NCBI GenBank assembly: GCA_027313705.1
Contig: DAHVDE010000118.1
Coordinates: forward strand, 1-64,000
DNA from: Actinomycetota bacterium
GTDB taxonomy: Bacteria > Actinomycetota > Actinomycetes > Streptosporangiales > Streptosporangiaceae
Length of the DNA: 64,000 nt
Direction of reading: 5' to 3'
Below, one piece after another: positions 36,772 through 46,044 of the stretch (the stretch's first letter is position 1; the number at the start of each line of letters is the position of its first letter). The notes beneath the pieces are model-generated. The model was given only the letters and a program-made list of their open reading frames with translations. It ran no database searches and had not been told where the DNA came from. Made by a program: the position numbers and the translations under genes.

Positions 36772-37608
36772 TCAGGCCGTGCTTCCCCCGCTGACCTCAC
36801 CGGATTCTCCTGATTCGGCCACGCCTGACTCTGCCGAGCCAGATCCGGCTGACGACTGTTCACCGGGCGGTGCCGCAGCCTCCTGGACGGCCTCGGCCGC
36901 TGCGCCCACCTGAGCTACCTCGGCAAGCAGGCTCTCGAGCCTGCTCCCGCTGAGCCGCCGGAAAGTGCGATGCGCCCTGGTACGGTCGAGTACGGCTACT
37001 TCAAGCTGGCTGGCCGCAATCTCAATCCGGTCACCGTTCGCCGACGCGGCCAGGCCGGCGATCGCGGTGGCCAGCGCGGCAGGCAGCGACATGCTGTCTG
37101 AGTAATGCTCCTTAAGCACGGCGCTGATCCGGTCGGCGCGCCCGCCCACCGCCACGTAACCATGTTCTTCGTTGACCGAGCCATCAAAGGTAATCCGGTA
37201 AATCTGATCTTCAGCCGCCGATGAACCCACCTCGGCGACGACAATCTCGACCTCGAACGGCTTGGGACTGTCGGTGAAGATGCTGCCAAGTGTCTGGGCG
37301 TACCAGTTGGCCAGCCCGCGCGCCGTCACATCCTGGCGGTCGTACTGGAAGCCGGTCAGGTCGGCGTACCTGACTCCGGCCTTGCGCAGGATCTCGTACT
37401 CGTTGTAGCGGCCGACCGCCGCGAACGCGATCCTGTCGTAGATCTCGCTGATCTTGTTCAAGGCACGCGACGGGTTCGGAGCGACGAACAAGATGCCGTC
37501 CGCGTACTGGATCACCACTCCGTCACGACCACGCGCGATGTTCTTGCGCGCATAATCAGCCTTGTCCTTCATCGCCTGTTCAGGCGACACGTAGAACGGC
37601 ATCGACAC
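36772..37608 (-). CDS. prcA: 20S proteasome alpha subunit
   Basis: The 278-residue protein starts at GTG (MSMPFYVSPEQAM) with AGGAAG eight bases upstream. It has the alpha-subunit N-terminal gate helix (about 8-25), the strand RGRDGVVIQYADGILFVAPN, the turn FAAVGRYNEYE near 69 and DVTARGLANWYAQTLG. The first strand lacks a catalytic Thr, as expected for an alpha ring. A Ser/Gly/Glu-rich C-terminal tail of about 30 residues is present. It follows prcB by 68 bp and is the last proteasome-core gene before the vWA insert. Confidence 0.97.
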   Translation of the reverse strand: MSMPFYVSPEQAMKDKADYARKNIARGRDGVVIQYADGILFVAPNPSRALNKISEIYDRIAFAAVGRYNEYEILRKAGVRYADLTGFQYDRQDVTARGLANWYAQTLGSIFTDSPKPFEVEIVVAEVGSSAAEDQIYRITFDGSVNEEHGYVAVGGRADRISAVLKEHYSDSMSLPAALATAIAGLAASANGDRIEIAASQLEVAVLDRTRAHRTFRRLSGSRLESLLAEVAQVGAAAEAVQEAAAPPGEQSSAGSGSAESGVAESGESGEVSGGSTA

Positions 37609-37676
37609 CGCTGGCGCTTCCTAACTTGAGTTGTCTGCTGGTGGGACCGCTGCCTCGCGTCATTCCGCGCGGGCGG

Positions 37677-38540
37677 TTATTCGGCGCGGCCGTGAACGTC
37701 GCGCAGCGAAGCCTGCGGCCCGTCAGGAACGGTCATCCGGCTCGCCACCACGGCCTCCGCATAGCTGCCTGCCTGGGCGCCGGTGAGCCGCCGGTACCCA
37801 TCCGCGGTCACGGTAGCGACGATCGGGTAAATGCGCCTGCTCATGTCGGGTCCGCCAGTCGCCGAATCGTCATCGGCGGCATCGTAGAGAGCTTCCATGC
37901 AAGCCGTGACCGCATCGGCTTCGTCCATGCCGTCCGAGTACAGCTTCTTCAGCGACCCGCGCGCGAACACAGAGCCTGAGCCGATCGAGTAGAACCTCTG
38001 CTCTTCGTACCGTCCGCCGGTCACGTCATAGCTGAAGATCCGGCCGGTCTCCTTTTCCGTGTCATAGCCAGCGAATATCGGCACAACCGCGAGTCCTTGC
38101 ATCGCGCCGCCGAGGTTGCCGCGCACCAGGCCGGCCAGCCGGTTCGCCTTGCCTTCAAGCGAAAGCTGCCTTCCCTCTAGCTTCTCGTAGTGCTCAAGCT
38201 CAAGCTGGAACAATCTGACAAGCTCAAAGGCGATGCCGGCGACACCAGCGATGCCAATGCAGGAGTGCTCGTCGCTGCGGAACACCTTCTCGATGTCGCG
38301 CTGCGAGATCATGTTCCCTACGGTGGCCCGTCGGTCACCGGCCATCACAACGCCGCCGGCGAACGCGGCGGCGACTATCGTCGTGCCATGCGGTAGCTCT
38401 TTTGCCAGGTCCGCCCGCACTTGCAGGCCTCGCGCTCCCGGCAGCAGATCCGGCGCGGCCGCGGCGAGGAGGTCGGTGAACGACGACGTCCTCGCGGTCA
38501 GGTACGCCGCAGCCGTCAGCCTTGCATTGGAGTCAGCCAA
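37677..38540 (-). CDS. prcB: 20S proteasome beta subunit
   Basis: This 287-residue precursor starts at TTG 38540 with GGAAAGG six bases upstream. A 52-residue propeptide ends in ELPHG; autocleavage would expose Thr53 ([21 protein letters not shown]), the N-terminal nucleophile. The catalytic Asp and Lys counterparts lie in MAGDRRAT and DIEKVF. The PrcB ring sits between PrcA rings and degrades pupylated substrates delivered by ARC. It lies between pup and prcA in the usual order. Confidence 0.98.
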   Translation of the reverse strand: MADSNARLTAAAYLTARTSSFTDLLAAAAPDLLPGARGLQVRADLAKELPHGTTIVAAAFAGGVVMAGDRRATVGNMISQRDIEKVFRSDEHSCIGIAGVAGIAFELVRLFQLELEHYEKLEGRQLSLEGKANRLAGLVRGNLGGAMQGLAVVPIFAGYDTEKETGRIFSYDVTGGRYEEQRFYSIGSGSVFARGSLKKLYSDGMDEADAVTACMEALYDAADDDSATGGPDMSRRIYPIVATVTADGYRRLTGAQAGSYAEAVVASRMTVPDGPQASLRDVHGRAE

Positions 38541-38628
38541 CGCGATCCTTTCCTTGTCCGCTCATCCGCCGAGCGGGTACTCACCAGACCCTACTGCCAC
38601 CGCACCGCGCCCGGCCGCGGACGTCCGG

Positions 38629-38838
38629 TCACTGGCCGCCCTTCTGCACGTAGGACCGCACGAACTCCTCGGCATTCTCCTCGAGTACCTCGTCGATCTC
38701 GTCAAGGATCGCGTCGACATCGTCAGACAGCTTCTCCTGCCTTTCCCTGACTTCCTCGGTGCCCTGCTCGACCTCGGCCTCCTCGTCCTGGCCACGCCGA
38801 GAGGTATGCCGCTGTCCGCCTGTATCCTTAGTCGCCAT
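38629..38838 (-). CDS. pup: Prokaryotic ubiquitin-like protein Pup
   Basis: The 69-residue protein starts at ATG 38838 (MATKDTGGQRH), set by GGAGG eight bases upstream and by similarity to Streptomyces Pup; an ATG at 38853 is less likely. The coiled-coil-prone C-terminal half (about 28-60, RQEKLSDDVDAILDEIDEVL) binds the ARC coiled coil. It ends YVQKGGQ. Because the last residue is Gln, Dop must deamidate it to Glu before PafA can attach it. The rest is acidic and probably disordered when unbound. Confidence 0.98.
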   Translation of the reverse strand: MATKDTGGQRHTSRRGQDEEAEVEQGTEEVRERQEKLSDDVDAILDEIDEVLEENAEEFVRSYVQKGGQ

Positions 38839-38968
38839 ACCGACGCCCTCCATACTCTTGCCCGAACCCTAAAGCTATCCTCGCCCACGCGTGCCCAAGC
38901 TAATCACGTCCGCTCAAACGCGTCAGCTAAGCAGCACGGGAGCATGCAGGCTCCGGCGAGTGGCCCGG

Positions 38969-40483
38969 CTACTTGCCAGTCAGCGCGGTGACAAGCTCCG
39001 CCGCCGTCGCGCAGCGATCGATCAGGTCGCCTACGTGCGCCTTGGTGCCGCGCAGCGGCTCGAGGGTCGGTACTCGCTGAAGCGAATCGCGGCCGGGAAT
39101 GTCGAAGATGACCGAGTCCCAGGAGGCAGCGGCGACCGCCTCCTGGTACTTCGCCAGGCACCTGCCGCGGAAATAGGCCCTGGTGTCCTGCGGCGGTTCT
39201 GTGACGGCCCGCCGCACGTCTTCTTCCCTGAGCAGGCGCTTGAACCGGCCTGAGGCGACCAGCTTGTTGTACAGGCCGCGGTCGGAGCGGACGTCTGAGT
39301 ACTGCAGGTCAACGAGCTGCAGCCTGGGGTGGTTCCACGCCAGGTTGTCCCTGCCCCTGTATCCGTCCATGAGCTGGAGCTTGGTGACCCAGTCAAGCTC
39401 GCCCGCCAGTTGCATAGGATCATCAGCGAGCCTGGTGAGCACAGATTCCCAGCGATCGAGCACGTCGGCGGTCAGGTCGTCGACATCGGCACCGAACTTG
39501 TTCTGCGTGTACTTGCGCGCTAGCTCGGCGTACTCCATCTGAATCTGGATCGCGGTGAGCTTCCTGCCGTCGCGGAGCGGCACCAGGTGCCTGCAGGTCG
39601 GATCGTGCGAGATCGTGCGCAACTCGGCCACGGGCATCTCGATGGCCAGGTCCGCGCCGAGGAACCTGTCCTCGATCATCGAGAGCACCAGCGCCGTCGA
39701 GCCGAGCTTAAGGAACGTGGAAATCTCGCTCATGTTCGCGTCGCCGATGATCACGTGCAGCCTGCGGTATTTCTCCGGATCAGCGTGCGGCTCGTCGCGA
39801 GTATTGATGATCGGGCGCTTGAGTGTCGTCTCCAGGCCGACCTCGACCTCGAAGAAGTCTGCACGCTGGCTGATCTGGAAGCCGTCTTCCCTGCCATCGG
39901 CACCGATGCCTACCCGGCCAGCTCCGCAGACGACCTGCCTGGTCACGAAAAACGGCGTGAGGTGCCTGACAATCTCAGCGAACGGGGTAGACCTGCTCAT
40001 CAGGTAGTTCTCATGACACCCGTAGGAGGCGCCCTTGTTGTCAGTGTTGTTCTTGTAGAGCTGGATCGGGGGGGTACCAGGAATAGCCGCGGCGCGCACT
40101 GCCGCCTCTTCCATCACCCGCTCCCCCGCCTTGTCCCAGAGCACGGCGGCCATCGGCTCGGTGCACTCCGGACCTGAGTACTCCGGATGCGCGTGGTCGA
40201 CGTAGAGCCTCGCGCCGTTGGTGAGAATGACGTTGGCCAGGCCAAGGTCCTCGTCGGTCAGCTGACTGGCATCGGCAGTGTCCCTGGACAGATCGAACCC
40301 GCGAGCATCCCGCAGCGGATTCTCCTCTTCGAAATCCCACCTCGTGCGGCGGGCTCGCGCCGCCGTGGCCGAGTGGTACGCGTTGACCACCTGAGAGGAG
40401 GTGACCATCGCATTGGCGCCAGGCTGGCCAGGCACGGAGACGCCGTATTCGGTCTCGATGCCCATCACTCGGCGAACGCTCAT
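38969..40483 (-). CDS. dop: Deamidase/depupylase of Pup (Dop)
   Basis: The 504-residue protein begins [23 protein letters not shown] 40483 is chosen; a GTG at 40492 would add three residues. It is a PafA paralogue but carries the Dop-specific loop after the first strand ([27 protein letters not shown] region) and the longer MGIETEYG start. Shared active-site motifs are [37 protein letters not shown] and [12 protein letters not shown]. Dop turns PupGln into PupGlu and removes Pup from substrates. It lies between ARC and pup, as in other actinobacteria. Confidence 0.97.
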   Translation of the reverse strand: MSVRRVMGIETEYGVSVPGQPGANAMVTSSQVVNAYHSATAARARRTRWDFEEENPLRDARGFDLSRDTADASQLTDEDLGLANVILTNGARLYVDHAHPEYSGPECTEPMAAVLWDKAGERVMEEAAVRAAAIPGTPPIQLYKNNTDNKGASYGCHENYLMSRSTPFAEIVRHLTPFFVTRQVVCGAGRVGIGADGREDGFQISQRADFFEVEVGLETTLKRPIINTRDEPHADPEKYRRLHVIIGDANMSEISTFLKLGSTALVLSMIEDRFLGADLAIEMPVAELRTISHDPTCRHLVPLRDGRKLTAIQIQMEYAELARKYTQNKFGADVDDLTADVLDRWESVLTRLADDPMQLAGELDWVTKLQLMDGYRGRDNLAWNHPRLQLVDLQYSDVRSDRGLYNKLVASGRFKRLLREEDVRRAVTEPPQDTRAYFRGRCLAKYQEAVAAASWDSVIFDIPGRDSLQRVPTLEPLRGTKAHVGDLIDRCATAAELVTALTGK

Positions 40484-40574
40484 GACTCCCACACTAGTGC
40501 CGCGTCATAGTCAGCCCGGTGGCTCAGCGCGACTGTGCGGGAACGTGTCGCGCTTGCTGACACATGGGGAAACC

Positions 40575-42377
40575 TCACAGGTACTGGCCGGTGTTCGCCA
40601 CGGTGTCGATGGACCTGCCTGCCTCGTTGCCGCTCTTGCCGGACACCAGCGTCCTGATGTAGACGATGCGCTCGCCCTTCTTTCCTGAGATCCGCGCCCA
40701 GTCGTCCGGGTTCGTGGTGTTCGGGAGGTCCTCGTTCTCGCTGAACTCGTCAACGCACGCGGACAGCAGGTGCGCGACCCGCAAGCCTTTCCTGCCGGTC
40801 TCGAGGAATTCCTTGATCGCCATCTTCTTTGCCCGGTCCACGATGTTCTGGATCATGGCGCCGGAGTTGAAGTCCTTGAAATAGAGCACTTCCTTGTCGC
40901 CGTTGGCGTAGGTGACTTCAAGGAACCGGTTCTCCTGCGTCTCGCTGTACATCCGCTCGACGACCCGCTGGATCATCTCGGCCACCGTGGCGTCTTCGGA
41001 ACCGCCGTGCTCGGCGATATCATCGCGATGCAGCGGCAGCCCGGTCACCACGTACTTGGAGAAGATCTCGCGGGCGGCCTCGGCATCGGGCCGCTCGATC
41101 TTGATCTTCACGTCTAGCCTGCCTGGCCGCAGGATCGCCGGGTCGATCATGTCCTCGCGGTTGGACGCGCCGATCACGATCACGTTTTCCAGGCCCTCGA
41201 CGCCATCGATCTCGCTCAGCAGCTGAGGAACGATCGTGTTCTCCACGTCGCTCGACACGCCCGAGCCCCTGGTGCGGAAGATCGAGTCCATCTCGTCGAA
41301 GAACACGATGACCGGCATGCCCTCACTGGCCTTCTCCCTGGCCCGCTGGAACACCAGCCTGATGTGCCGCTCGGTCTCGCCGACATATTTGTTCAGCAGC
41401 TCGGGGCCCTTGATGTTGAGGAAGAAGCTCTTGCCTTCCCTGACCGCGCTCGTGCCGCCGTCCGCACTGGCAAGCTCCGCGGTGCGCCGCGCGACCTGCT
41501 TGGCAAGGGAGTTGGCGACCGCCTTGGCGATGAGAGTCTTGCCGCAGCCAGGCGGGCCGTAGAGCAGCACACCCTTCGGCGGGCGCAGCTTGTGCTCCCT
41601 GAACAGGTCGGCGTGCAGGTAAGGCAACTCGATCGCGTCCCTGATCTGCTCGATCTGCGGGCCGAGCCCGCCAATCTGCTCATAGGTGATGTCGGGCACT
41701 TCTTCGAGTATCAGTTCTTCGACCTCGGCCTTGGGTATCCGCTCGTACACATAGCCGGACCTGGACTCGAGCAGCAGGGAATCACCGGCGCGCAGCGTGC
41801 CTGACAGCAGCGGCTCGGCCAGCCTGACAATCCGCTCTTCGTCCGCGTGCGAGATCACCAGGGCACGGTCCCCGCCCTCGAGCAGTTCCTTCAGCATGAC
41901 GACTTCGCCGACGGTCTCGTATCCGAGGGCGACGACCACGTTGAGCGCCTCGTTGAGTACCAGTTCCTGGCCGGGACGGATGTCCTCGAGCTCGACGCCC
42001 GGGCTGACCGATACCCGCATCTTGCGGCCGCCAGTAAACACGTCGGCCGTGCCGTCCGCGTTGGCCTGGAGGAAGATGCCGAATCCTGAAGGCGGCTGCG
42101 CCAGCCGGTCAACCTCTTCCTTCAGCGCGATGATCTGGTCCCTGGCTTCGCGCAAGGTCGCGGTCATGCGCTCGTTCTGGCTGGTAACGCTGGCGAGCGA
42201 CGCCTCGGATTGGGTCAGCCTGTCCTCAAGCAGCCGGGATGTCCTAGGAGAATCGGCGAGCTTACCGCGCAGCGCCGCCACCTCCTCCTCAAGGAAGGAG
42301 ACCTGGTCCGTCAGGACCTTGACCCTGACCTCATCATCATGGCGCGCGGCGCGAGCGCTGTCGTCACGAGAGGCCAT
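40575..42377 (-). CDS. arc: Proteasome-associated AAA ATPase ARC (Mpa homologue)
   Basis: The 600-residue protein has an N-terminal coiled coil (about 15-95, [15 protein letters not shown] and [14 protein letters not shown]) that binds Pup. A double OB domain (about 100-240) and an AAA module follow, with Walker A GPPGCGKT and Walker [11 protein letters not shown]. The C-terminal GQYL is the proteasome-docking tail. It unfolds pupylated proteins into PrcAB. The start is ATG 42377 (MASRDDS) or GTG 42386, with AAGGAGGGG just upstream. It heads the arc-dop-pup-prcB-prcA run and has a 335-base leader region after trmI. Confidence 0.97.
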   Translation of the reverse strand: MASRDDSARAARHDDEVRVKVLTDQVSFLEEEVAALRGKLADSPRTSRLLEDRLTQSEASLASVTSQNERMTATLREARDQIIALKEEVDRLAQPPSGFGIFLQANADGTADVFTGGRKMRVSVSPGVELEDIRPGQELVLNEALNVVVALGYETVGEVVMLKELLEGGDRALVISHADEERIVRLAEPLLSGTLRAGDSLLLESRSGYVYERIPKAEVEELILEEVPDITYEQIGGLGPQIEQIRDAIELPYLHADLFREHKLRPPKGVLLYGPPGCGKTLIAKAVANSLAKQVARRTAELASADGGTSAVREGKSFFLNIKGPELLNKYVGETERHIRLVFQRAREKASEGMPVIVFFDEMDSIFRTRGSGVSSDVENTIVPQLLSEIDGVEGLENVIVIGASNREDMIDPAILRPGRLDVKIKIERPDAEAAREIFSKYVVTGLPLHRDDIAEHGGSEDATVAEMIQRVVERMYSETQENRFLEVTYANGDKEVLYFKDFNSGAMIQNIVDRAKKMAIKEFLETGRKGLRVAHLLSACVDEFSENEDLPNTTNPDDWARISGKKGERIVYIRTLVSGKSGNEAGRSIDTVANTGQYL

Positions 42378-42712
42378 GCCCCTCACCCCCTCCTTAGAGC
42401 GGACTTACCTAGACCCTACCTAGCCTCGGTCATCCCGTAACCTCGCGCGGGACATCCTTCCCGTCTTTTATGCAAAGACGGTCACGAGGTTCCGCCGCGG
42501 TACGCTGCGATCTCCCGACCGCGTCGCCCCGCCTGAGGGTCCGGGGACCTGGCTTGTGTCCCAGCTAGTAGCATTTCGTGGTTTTCCGCGGCTAAACCTG
42601 ACGCTGCCCGATATCTATATTTTTCCACCATATCTGTTATCACAAGGCATGCTCTATTTAAGCCGACCGGTGCCGTCGATGCCAGCAGCCGCGACTCCAT
42701 GTAACAATCTCC
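42378..42712. promoter_or_regulatory. Long leader/promoter region upstream of the ARC-proteasome run
   Basis: No gene is supported in these 335 bases. The part near 42598-42665 is AT-rich for this genome; on the minus strand it contains TATAGA (42614-42619) with TTGTGATAA upstream, a likely -10/-35 region for arc. That would leave about 235 bases of leader, which contains a nested stem-loop at 42439-42491. Confidence 0.5.
42439..42491 (-). other. Nested stem-loop in the ARC leader
   Basis: The inner stem CCGTCTTT (42461-42468) pairs with AAAGACGG (42474-42481) around a 5-base loop. The outer stem AACCTCG (42439-42445) pairs with CGAGGTT (42485-42491), leaving an asymmetric bulge of 15 versus 3 bases. 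No U-run follows in the direction of arc, so it is not a simple terminator. It may control arc translation or mRNA stability. Confidence 0.6.
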
Positions 42713-43573
42713 TTACTCTTGGGCGCCCTTGGCCGGACGGCGGCGGCGAGGCGGCGCGACCACCCCGGCCGCGAGCCGCCTCGCGGTGACCAGGAAGCCG
42801 GTATGACCGACCATACGGTGCTCGGGCCGCACGGCAAGCCCTTCCACGTGCCAGCCTCGGACCAGTGTCTCTGACGAGGCCGGCTCGTCGAAGCCGCCAT
42901 GCCCGCGCAGTTCTTCTACCACACGAGACAACTGAGTAGTGGTTGCCACGTAGACGCAGATCAGTCCGCCAGCCATCAGCCAGCCAGCCGCGCCTGCCAC
43001 GTGTTCCCACGGCGACAGCATGTCGAGCACGACCCGGTCGAAGTCGACTAGCCCGTGGTCAGCCTCTTCGCCTGGCAAGTCGCCTGTGACCAGTTCCCAC
43101 GCCGGGTGCGGCCCGGCAAAATAGGCCTCCACGTTCTTTCGCGCGATCTGGGCGAAATCCGCTCGGCGCTCGTAAGAGCGCAGCGTGCCGCTCTCGCCGA
43201 TGGCGCGGAGCAGCCAGCAGCTCAGGGCGCCTGAGCCTGCCCCGGCTTCGATGACCCTGGCTCCAGGAAAGATATCCGCCATGGCGATGATCTGGGCGGC
43301 GTCCTTCGGGTAGACCACGGCCGCGCCCCTGGCCATGGACACCGTGTAGTCCGCGAGCAGCGGCCGGAGCGCGATGTACTGCGCGCCACCCGACGCCCTG
43401 ACGACGCTGCCCTCCGGCTTGCCGATCAGGTCGTCATGCGCGACTGAACCGCGATGGGTATGGAACGCAAGGCCCGCCGTGAGCACCAGCCGGTGCTTGC
43501 GGCCCTTCTCATCGGTCAGCTGGACCTGGTCTCCTGGCTGGAAGGGGCCGCGGCAAGGCTTGATCACCGGCAC
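42713..43573 (-). CDS. trmI: tRNA (adenine-N1)-methyltransferase TrmI
   Basis: The 286-residue protein starts at GTG. An N-terminal beta domain (about 1-65) precedes a Rossmann methyltransferase: DYTVSMARGAAVVYPKDAAQI near 75, the SAM loop IEAGAGSGALSCWLLRAIG near 107 and the motif IV region RVVLDMLSPWEH near 180. It forms m1A58 in the tRNA T-loop as a tetramer. The same gene lies next to the proteasome locus in mycobacteria. A basic Arg/Pro tail (PPRRRRPAKGAQE) is present. Confidence 0.95.
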   Translation of the reverse strand: MPVIKPCRGPFQPGDQVQLTDEKGRKHRLVLTAGLAFHTHRGSVAHDDLIGKPEGSVVRASGGAQYIALRPLLADYTVSMARGAAVVYPKDAAQIIAMADIFPGARVIEAGAGSGALSCWLLRAIGESGTLRSYERRADFAQIARKNVEAYFAGPHPAWELVTGDLPGEEADHGLVDFDRVVLDMLSPWEHVAGAAGWLMAGGLICVYVATTTQLSRVVEELRGHGGFDEPASSETLVRGWHVEGLAVRPEHRMVGHTGFLVTARRLAAGVVAPPRRRRPAKGAQE

Positions 43574-43636
43574 AGGTTAGCGCCTGCCGCCCGCGGGGCG
43601 AACAGAACACTCACCGCGGCCAGGTGAATGCCTTGC

Positions 43637-44812
43637 TCAGACACCAGCGAACGCGACGTCCAGGTCGGCGGCGGCAAGCACCCCGTACACCTGACCGCTC
43701 CGCTCGGTCAGCAGGTACTCAGTCGCCGGGTGCTGCTGCACAGCCTGGAGCAGCTCCATGCCGGTCAGGTCAGCCGACAGGACCATCTGCGGATCGAGTG
43801 TTCTGGCGAGCGAGCTGACCTCGATCCATGGCCGCCGCTCCGGCGGTGTGGCCTGCACGGCGGCCTCGCTGACGATCGCCGTCGGGGTATTCTCGTGGTC
43901 CACGACGACCAGCGCCCGCGCGCCAGCGGCCTGAGCACGCCTTACCGCCTCTGCCAGCGGCACGCTGGCGGAGACGGGAATTGCCCGCCTGGCCAGCCGC
44001 CGCGCGCTCACGGCCGGCAGCCGCTCCCTGATCTTCGCCGCCTTGATCGCCTGAGTGGACTGTATCCACATGAATCCAGCGATGACCAGCAGCCAGAGCC
44101 AGGACAGGTTCAGCAGCGAGCCTGACGAGCTCTGCTGGCCGTAGATCGTCAGCCCGACCAGGATGATGGCCAGGACCCTGCCCGCCCAGGCGGCGGCGAT
44201 CGTGGCGCTGAGCGGCTTGCCGGTGAGCTTCCAGACACCTGCGCGAAAGATACGTCCGCCGTCAAGCGGCAAGCCAGGGAGCAGGTTGAAGATCCCGACA
44301 ATCAGGTTGGCAGCGAACAACTGCACGATCAGGTCGTGCGGCAGGCCACTATGAACCACCTTGGCCAGCAAGTACCCGATCCCGGCCAGCACCAGGGAGA
44401 TCGCGGGCCCCGCGCCTGAGATCAGCGCCTCGCGGGCCGGGGTCTGCGCCTCTTTCTCGATCTCCGAGTAACCGCCGAGCGGGTAGAGCAGCACCCGGCG
44501 CACTGGCAGGCCGAATCCCCTGGCCACCACGCAGTGCGCAAGTTCATGCACAAGCACCGATACGTAAAGCAGCAAGACGAAGGCGGTAGCGACGATGTAC
44601 CGATCTGAGGTCTTGGCCAGGCCTGACTCGACCCCCGTCGCGTACATCACGATCAGGACGACGGCGAAAATCAACCAGTAAGGCGATATATATACAGGTA
44701 TCCCGAATGGCCTGGCCACGACCAGGCCGAGCCTCGGGTCACGACGCCGCCGGCCGCCTGGCTGGTCTTGCCCGGGGTCGGCTGTACCGCGGTCTGGCGC
44801 ACTAGTTGCCAC
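43637..44812 (-). CDS. Site-2 protease family (M50) membrane metalloprotease with CBS-like C-terminal region
   Basis: The 391-residue protein starts at GTG 44812. TAGCAT six bases upstream suggests a leaderless transcript. About six transmembrane helices (30-260) carry the zinc motif VHELAHCVV (HExxH) near 87 and the second ligand motif NLLPGLPLDGGRIFRAG near 175. The C-terminal part (about 270-390) looks like CBS repeats (VPLAEAVRRAQAAGARALVVVD, then AIVSEAAV). Such proteases cleave membrane-bound regulators or stress-signal anchors; the substrate is unknown. It is divergent from the RecB-family nuclease gene. Confidence 0.92.
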   Translation of the reverse strand: MATSAPDRGTADPGQDQPGGRRRRDPRLGLVVARPFGIPVYISPYWLIFAVVLIVMYATGVESGLAKTSDRYIVATAFVLLLYVSVLVHELAHCVVARGFGLPVRRVLLYPLGGYSEIEKEAQTPAREALISGAGPAISLVLAGIGYLLAKVVHSGLPHDLIVQLFAANLIVGIFNLLPGLPLDGGRIFRAGVWKLTGKPLSATIAAAWAGRVLAIILVGLTIYGQQSSSGSLLNLSWLWLLVIAGFMWIQSTQAIKAAKIRERLPAVSARRLARRAIPVSASVPLAEAVRRAQAAGARALVVVDHENTPTAIVSEAAVQATPPERRPWIEVSSLARTLDPQMVLSADLTGMELLQAVQQHPATEYLLTERSGQVYGVLAAADLDVAFAGV

Positions 44813-44897
44813 GACACGATGCTACGCGGTCTTGCCGCGTGGTTACGTGATCGAACAGGTACCGCGGCGTCAAAGGCCCCGGTCAATGCCGGGCGCT

Positions 44898-44920
44898 TTG
44901 TCGGTCCCCTGGCCTACGCT
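44898..44920 (+). promoter_or_regulatory. PafBC-type DNA-damage promoter of the RecB-family nuclease
   Basis: TTGTCGGTC (44898-44906), 8 bases and TACGCT (44915-44920) match the actinobacterial RecA-independent damage promoter consensus TTGTCRGTG-N8-TAnnnT at eight of nine left-half positions and with exact spacing. Seven bases after the -10 is the GTG at 44928, so transcription would start at or next to the start codon. Confidence 0.75.
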
Positions 44921-44927
44921 GCCAAGC

Positions 44928-45833
44928 GTGGACGATAGCCAGGCAGCAGTCGCGACACTCGCCGGGCCGCATGAGCGGTCACTGTCGCCGTCGCGGGCGG
45001 CGGACTTCATGACCTGCCCGCTGCTTTACCGGTTCCGTGTCATCGACAAACTGCCTGAGGCCCCGAGCCCGGCGGCCGCGCGCGGCACCCTGGTGCACGC
45101 CGTGCTCGAGCGGTTGTTCGATGCCCCGGCCATGGCGCGCAGCCGGGAAGCGGCGGCCGGCCTGATCGAGCCGGAGTGGGACCGCCTGGTTGCGGCAGAG
45201 CCTGAACTCGCCGGGATCTTCGGCGCGGAAGCCACCCTGTCGTCCTGGCTTGACCAGGCACGCTCCATGGTTCACAGGTACTTCACGCTCGAGGACCCGA
45301 CCAGACTGGAACCCGCGCACAGGGAACTTCACGTCGAGGCCGTGCTCGCCTCAGGCCTGCGACTGCGCGGTTACATCGACCGGCTTGACGTCTCGCCTGC
45401 CGGTGAGGTGAGGATCGTCGACTACAAGACCGGCACCGCGCCCCGTGCGGAATTCGAGGCACGCGCGCTGTTTCAGATGAAGTTCTACGCCCTGGTCATC
45501 TGGCGCAGCGAAGGCAAGGTGCCGAGGATGCTGCAGCTCATGTACCTCGGCAACGGCGAGATCGTGCGGTACGCGCCCGACGAGGCGGACCTGTTGGCGA
45601 CCGAGCGCAAGATTGAGGCGCTCTGGCGCGCGATCCGCAAGGCACGCGAGGCTGGAGACTGGCGTCCCCGTCGCGGGCGGCTTTGCGGCTGGTGCGCGCA
45701 CCAGCACCTGTGCCCAGAATTCGGCGGCACCCCCCCGCCCTTGCCGGTGGCAGGAGTTCCGCTGGTCAGCCAGGCACCAGGGCAGGAAGACGCTGGCACG
45801 CTAGCGCACCTTGCCGATCTGGTCGACTTGTAA
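44928..45833 (+). CDS. RecB-family PD-(D/E)XK exonuclease with Fe-S-type cysteine cluster
   Basis: The 301-residue nuclease starts at GTG 44928 (VDDSQAAVATLAG), chosen because a PafBC-type -10 lies seven bases before it; an ATG at 44832 is upstream of that promoter. It has an N-terminal Cys in FMTCPLLYRFRVIDKLPE and the nuclease core ARGTLVHAVLERLF, VRIVDYKTGTAP (Asp and Lys of the PD-ExK site) and FQMKFYALV. A C-terminal cluster GRLCGWCAHQHLCPEFGG gives, with the first Cys, the four-cysteine Fe-S arrangement of AddB/Cas4-type nucleases. Mycobacteria have an orthologue beside trmI. Confidence 0.93.
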   Translation: MDDSQAAVATLAGPHERSLSPSRAADFMTCPLLYRFRVIDKLPEAPSPAAARGTLVHAVLERLFDAPAMARSREAAAGLIEPEWDRLVAAEPELAGIFGAEATLSSWLDQARSMVHRYFTLEDPTRLEPAHRELHVEAVLASGLRLRGYIDRLDVSPAGEVRIVDYKTGTAPRAEFEARALFQMKFYALVIWRSEGKVPRMLQLMYLGNGEIVRYAPDEADLLATERKIEALWRAIRKAREAGDWRPRRGRLCGWCAHQHLCPEFGGTPPPLPVAGVPLVSQAPGQEDAGTLAHLADLVDL

Positions 45834-46044
45834 CTCCCTGGATGTGCTACGCCGGCCTCCAATGTGGGCGAGTGGGGCGGGGTCAGCGTCGACGCGCTCT
45901 ACCAGAGGACGAGGCCACCGCCCGCCCGCCCTTGCCCCAAACATCGCAAGACGCGATACTACTTAACAAGCAATCGCGATAGTGCTTGACTAGCCGTCAG
46001 TGCTTGACTAGCCGTCACTGCCTCACTAACCATATCGAGGAGAC
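45834..46044 (+). promoter_or_regulatory. Upstream region of the DrrAB-like exporter with tandem and inverted motifs
   Basis: CGCGATA occurs at about 45951-45957 and again inside ATCGCGAT at about 45973-45980. Next comes an 18-bp unit, GTGCTTGACTAGCCGTCA, in two perfect tandem copies (45982-45999 and 46000-46017), each containing TTGACT. GAGGAG directly precedes the ATG. This looks like a regulated promoter; no regulator gene lies next to the exporter. Confidence 0.55.

Noticed and set aside
42482-42700. 72-codon minus-strand frame between trmI and arc
   Set aside because: Composition is random, there is no ribosome site, and it crosses the AT-rich promoter patch and the leader stem-loop.
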